Shown here one piece after another: positions 58,008-64,000 of a DNA stretch of 64,000 nucleotides. The notes under the pieces are model-generated. The model had not been told where the DNA came from and did not search any database. It saw only the letters and a program-made list of their open reading frames with translations. Position numbers and translations under genes: made by a program. The DNA comes from Pleurotus ostreatus/Saccharomyces cerevisiae fusant (Eukaryota > Opisthokonta). Numbering within the stretch: position 1 is the stretch's first letter; each line of letters opens with the position of its first letter. Location: assembly GCA_024196135.1 (NCBI GenBank), contig JAMQCK010000094.1, positions 1 to 64,000 of the forward strand, written 5' to 3'.

Positions 58008-59523
58008 ATGACTGTTATCACTATCAAGAAGATGTCCTCCAGCCCTGCGCAGGTGAGTACTCGATGTGCTTCGCTGCAATGCGCCGCCACTTACGGTGGC
58101 CGACAGAAATTGATCACCATGGACAACCTCCCCAAATTCATCGATGGCATCTGCGAGATGTGCCACACCAAGGTCAAGAGCACGCGCGACCAGACGCGCC
58201 ATGCAAAGGGCCACCTCTCGCTGGAGATCCCAGAAAACATTCCCAAGAGATTGTGCGTGTTCAACTCGGTCGCTTACGAACCCAATATCTCTGACACCGC
58301 CTCTTTACAGTCCTCACGCGTGCGACCATCCCGGCTGCGGCAGGCGCTTCGCACAGAAGAACTCGCTTGAGAACCATATCGACGCGAAGCAGTGCGTGCC
58401 CTCGTTCTATCTCCGACACTCTCACTGACAGACTTGCAGCACGGGCGCGAAGCGGATCAAGTGCCCTCACCCAGGCTGCGACAAGGGCTTCTCTGACCCC
58501 GCGGGATGCTTCCGCCACCGCGAGCGCGCGCACGGGTGGCAGCCCAAGACGCGCCGCGGCCCGCGCGAGAAGCCCTACGACAGGCCGACGACGTCGAAGA
58601 GAAAGGCTCGCGCCGCCAAGTACCCCATTCCGCTGCTATGGGACGACTTCTCGGACGACGAGGACGACGAGGACTACGAGGACGAGGCGGATCGCGTGCC
58701 CCCGAGCCACCGCAAGTCAGCGCAGTCGACGAGCAGCGATGATTCCTCGGACAGCGACCTGTCTGCTAAGAGCGAGGGGTCCGCGTCGAGCGCACCTGGG
58801 CGCCTGGGCGCCGAGGAGTTTGGCGCGCCCTTGAACGCCTTCCAGCAGAACGCGCCGGCCTTCAACCCGCGCCCCGTGCCGCCCTTCCCGCTCAAGGCGC
58901 ACAAGTCCATGCCCGATCTCTCGTCCATGACCCTGCCGGACTACGCCAAAATGGCCCTTTTCACGCCCTCGCCCACGCCGATCTCGAACTTCACCTCCCC
59001 GCCTGTCTCGAGCCTCGCGTCCACCCCGTCGATGAACGCCCCGCAGCCGACGCCGCAGAACAACTTCTGGGCCCGCCGCCGCCCTCTGCAGGCGGCAGCA
59101 ACCTGGGGCCCGCAGATGCCGTCGTTCCACGCGCCGCCGATGCCTTCGCACTACGCGCCTCAGATGCTGCCGAGCTACGGTCCGCCGGCGCCGATGTACA
59201 ATGGCATGCCGCAGATCTCTCGCTACTACGGCAACCAGCAAAATGAGCAGCCTCAACCGCAGTACTTGCAGCTTCCTAGGCTTCCTGAGCTGGATCAGCA
59301 GTACCCACAGCTGCCCAGGCTGCCCGAGCTGGACCAGCGGCCGGCGTACCCGCAGCTGCCCAACCAGGCCGACCAGCCCAAGGAACAGTACCCGCAGCTT
59401 CCCCAGCAGCCCAAGCAGGAGTATCCGCAGCTTCCTAAGCAGGAGTACCCGCAGCTCCCTCAGCAACCTCAGGAGAACCAGCAACCGCAGGTCAACTGGC
59501 AGTACTGGAACTCGCAGCTCTAG
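58008..59523 (+). CDS. C2H2 zinc-finger protein with Pro/Gln-rich C terminus
   Basis: Predicted 451-residue nuclear regulator. Exons: 58008-58052, 58107-58252, 58311-58391, 58440-59523. Three C2H2 fingers follow each other: CEMCHTKVKSTRDQTRHAKGH at about 30-52 (an unusual spacing, first finger weak), CDHPGCGRRFAQKNSLENH near 70, and CPHPGCDKGFSDPAGCFRH near 105. A basic stretch follows (PKTRRGPREKP, TSKRKARAAKY) that can serve as nuclear localisation signal, then an acidic patch (DDFSDDEDDEDYEDEADR) and a Ser/Asp run. The last 200 residues are rich in Pro and Gln and end in about seven repeats of (Y)PQLP with LPELDQ spacers, a typical activation-domain composition. Target genes are unknown. 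Confidence 0.88.
59241..59490 (+). repeat. Coding repeat, YPQLP units
   Basis: A short coding repeat at the end of the zinc-finger gene gives RLPELDQQYPQLP, RLPELDQRPAYPQLP, EQYPQLPQQP, QEYPQLPKQ and QEYPQLPQQP in series. Nucleotide units diverge at third positions while the peptide is kept. Confidence 0.75.
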
Positions 59524-60080
59524 ATGTTTTTTGTCTTCCTATGATCTTCCGTAGTCTACCTCTTTGATTATCGCGCATTAACATCACATAGACCTATCAC
59601 TTTCCTTTCCTGACCTATACTCACTTACCTCTGTCGTCTAATCGCCTCTCCATGGCGCAACTTTCGAAGGAGCTCTCTCCGGCCCTAAACACTTATGCAA
59701 TCCTTCATAGACATCATATGCTTCGCTATACGGAACGTACTCTAGCTACTCATCAACAGGAATATACGTAGGAATAATCAGTACATTTTGCATGGATTTT
59801 CCTGCGGCGTGAAGATAGGTACAGAAGCGCTTAAGGGATGAACTCGTTGTAGTCTTAACTGTGGCTGTGACTACAGTAAAGCGTCGGTGTTGATGACAGA
59901 CAATTCTTTTGGTCTGACTCGCAGGTAATACACGAGGTTGAAGCACAATCCATAATACAGATAAAAACATACAAGCATACATTCGTTTTCATTGAGTCTG
60001 AGCGCCTTCGTCGAGAAGCGCATGTGGTTTTTGCCGGCCTATCGCCGAGCGGCCGCAATTTCACCAAGCGTCTGAACCGC
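59524..60080. other. Convergent 3' region
   Basis: This 557 bp stretch between the zinc-finger gene (plus) and ADE13 (minus) is AT-richer than the genes, with no coding sequence. Confidence 0.5.
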
Positions 60081-61894
<1,814 letters not shown>

Positions 61895-62558
61895 GATCGC
61901 CAGGTTCAGGTTCAAGGACCGGAGCGGGGAAGCACGATCTCTCCAGATAGGCGCTGATCCCGATCATGACTCGCGGTCGGCAAACGCCGGGAGGACTTGC
62001 TGAATCTCGTTCAAGCCGCGTGCCCGTATCAAACCGACGATAGGACAATCCATCGCGCATGGGGTAAAGTACATATGTCAGTCTTCGGGGCACCAAGAGC
62101 AAATCAGGACTCATGGTGATGGATACTCTATACACGGTGCGAGAGAAGGCGATCGTTACAAGTGTCCGAAAGCATGGCAATGCGTATGTGATGACATAAA
62201 TGTAGTAGTCTTGGTCATGACCAGACGGAAAGTACCTACTATTAATGACCATCATCCAATCGACGGGCAACGGACACCAAGACTCGCCGCATCCATATCA
62301 ATGCTGCGTATTGGTCTTCGCTGTCATCACTTCAAATCCGGAATCCAAGTCTGAGGCACTTCGCGAGGTCATTAAGCTTTTGCTCATACGTGGCCCCTTC
62401 TTCCCATCTCGTCGATCCTTCTTGCCGACAATATGCCGTTGCGGCTCGACGAAATCGACCGTGTAGTTCGCCTTCTTGGTCGACATCTCAAGGCTGCTTA
62501 ATTGATGCAGGTCCAGTGGGCCGCGGTGCTCGATGGTGCGCTCGATGAGAACGTCAGG
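61895..62558. other. Region upstream of ADE13 and downstream of the DUF6534 gene
   Basis: This 664 bp stretch is intergenic in the simple models. A minus-strand open frame at 62298-62486 (MSTKKANYTVDFVEPQRHI, then KKDRRDGKKGPR) looks coding and could be a spliced C-terminal tail of the DUF6534 protein. See that entry. Confidence 0.45.
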
Positions 62559-63997
62559 CTACGTTATTGTGAGCGAACGAGCGGCGGTATCATCAGTCTG
62601 AGCGGACGAACGCACATGCGTACCAGATCCCACGATCATCCGCGGCGAAGTGAGAGCATCTCCGCCCGAGGATACGGTCGACGCTTGTGGTTTCCATCCT
62701 CCGCGGGCGTTCAGACTGCTAAGAAGGGTGTTGCTATACAGTTTTGAGAGCGGGAGGTTGAAGATCAAATGTCTATCGAGTGAAAATGTCAATGCTGGCC
62801 ACAAAGTCGAGGCTGCAGCGAGTTTGCGGGCAGTACTCACGTTCCGGTTGGATCTCCGAGATACACGCCAAGGTCAATGATCGCCCAGACAGCGGTGATC
62901 ATGCCCGTCTGCACCGTCAGTCGGATAATCCCGTCAATGCGATCGTCGGTCGCCCGATAGCCGGTGTAGTGCTCCCGCTGCGAGAATCGATCGTGAGCTT
63001 CAGGCTCTGGGTGTCGCCAGCGTCGTGACGGAGATGCGAGACGGACATAAACGCACTCACCAAGTACTTTGTCAACGCGATGGTGATGAAGACGTCGCCA
63101 ACCGCGGCTGCCACTAGCCAGAAGATGACCGCGATCTCAAACTTCTGAAACTCGCTGAAGTGCGAGACGAAGTGGATGGCAATAGACGTCGAGAGGCCGC
63201 CCGCGGCGCCGATGAACGCTGGAGGCAGTTCGCAGTCAGCTCGATTCGGGTACTACCACCGTATATAGCGCGCCACAGCACGTACCACAGACGGCGGCTG
63301 GAACCCAGAACATCCAGCTCATATTAAGGACGCGGATACGCCACGCTGCGAATTTAGGTTTGATTTAGGCGAAGGTTCACGTGGGTGGGGAGGAAGTAGT
63401 GCACGACTGACCGAAGAAGGACTGCACCATGGAGCCGATGAAGGCCTGGGGGCAGTGTAAGAAGGGCGGGTATCGAGCTGAACTGTGGGCGGCGACCTAC
63501 CGTCATGACCGGGTCTGGTGAGTCAAAGGGCTGGTAAGCGTCGTAGAAAGAGATCGAACGCGTGCTGCTACGCACCCGTCGCGAAGACCCAGTTCGCTGT
63601 GTCGAGGAAGGGAGTGTCACCTGCACGTTGGCTGACTCAACAATCATCGAAGACGGGAAGGGGATACTCACCAAAGTGATTGACGAGAGCGTCATACATG
63701 TACACCATTAGACATACAGTGTTGAAGGTATCGGCCACGAATAAGACGGCGACATATATCTTGATCCACAGCGGGTCTCTGCAAGCGCGTCAGCATCTTC
63801 AATTTGGCATGATGTGAACAGGAAGTTATGGTGTTTGAATGATCGTTTGTGGAACGCACATTGAGGACTTACCTCTTGTACGTCGTCACATAAAGGTAGA
63901 GCTGCGTGATCATAATCCCGTACAGCAGCACATTGAAAACCAGGCCGATGAGCATTGGCCCGTGCGCGAGTTGTGCGGGGTTGCTCATCGTCGCCAT
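62559..63997 (-). CDS. DUF6534-family seven-pass membrane protein
   Basis: Multi-pass membrane protein of the Agaricomycete-expanded DUF6534 family, function unknown. Exons in order: 63997-63873, 63778-63672, 63620-63576, 63514-63501, 63445-63412, 63345-63286, 63218-63061, 62977-62841, 62772-62559, giving 297 residues. The start is MATMSNPAQLAHGPMLIGLV (an inner ATG at 63988 is also possible). Membrane segments include LVFNVLLYGIMITQLYLYV, KIYVAVLFVADTFNTVCLMV, AFIGSMVQSFF, WMFWVPAAV, AVIFWLVAAAVGDVFITIAL and LTVQTGMITAVWAIIDLGVY. The family hallmark TGYRATDDRIDGIIRLTVQTG and the NLPLSKLYSNTLLSSLNARG tail block are present. One exon is 14 nt. The C-terminal end is uncertain: a GTGCGT donor near 62594 could join the tail to 62298-62486 instead of ending at 62559. 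The gene is complete at its 5' end, 3 bp from the window edge. Confidence 0.88.
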
Positions 63998-64000
63998 TTT

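Noticed and set aside
58717..59484. 255-codon minus-strand frame opposite the zinc-finger gene
   Set aside because: It mirrors the Pro/Gln repeats of the real gene as Leu/Arg runs and has no independent support.

Overview
The window is nuclear DNA of a filamentous basidiomycete, most likely a wood-associated Agaricomycete. Genes are dense and split by many short introns (about 41-100 nt, GT..AG), and coding DNA is GC-rich. Several families are ones I know mainly from Agaricomycetes: DUF6535, DUF6534, and a ubiquitin-like domain followed by a C-terminal domain. There is no operon, phage or bacterial signature, and I recognise no intact transposon. Gene models below were assembled by hand from splice sites. 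Every multi-exon model was checked for an unbroken frame, and the exon sums are divisible by three. Species is not assigned.

Layout, left to right. 0.9-5.1 kb: a Trk-type potassium transporter with 20 exons. 6.1-8.9 kb: two tandem secreted jelly-roll proteins resembling polysaccharide lyases. They converge on a GH71 alpha-1,3-glucanase (9.2-11.3 kb), so this is a small block of extracellular carbohydrate enzymes. 12.7-28 kb is a rearranged accessory region. It holds a dienelactone hydrolase (DLH), two copies of a 114-residue protein, a DUF6535 membrane protein, a SUR7/PalI protein, and two ubiquitin-like fusion genes (the second with a one-base frameshift). It also holds decayed copies of the ubiquitin-like gene and of the DLH at 19.1-20.1 kb, left by a segmental duplication. 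29.0-30.3 kb: a low-complexity protein. 30.9-35.8 kb: a CAMK-family kinase with a KA1-like C terminus.

36.5-43.7 kb is the most unusual block. Two paralogous 384/385-residue helical proteins, each with a central hydrophobic hairpin, flank an 847-residue helical protein. The arrangement suggests a multi-component alpha-helical pore-forming system of the alpha-xenorhabdolysin/HBL/ClyA type. That assignment is inference from architecture only. All three genes have TATA-like boxes shortly upstream of the ATG.

From 44 to 64 kb housekeeping genes return: MRD1 (pre-rRNA processing), an unknown coiled-coil protein, a KES1/OSH4-type oxysterol-binding protein, a UBL3/MUB-like ubiquitin-fold protein, a CsbD-like stress protein, a three-finger C2H2 regulator, adenylosuccinate lyase (ADE13), and a DUF6534 membrane protein that ends 3 bp inside the right edge.
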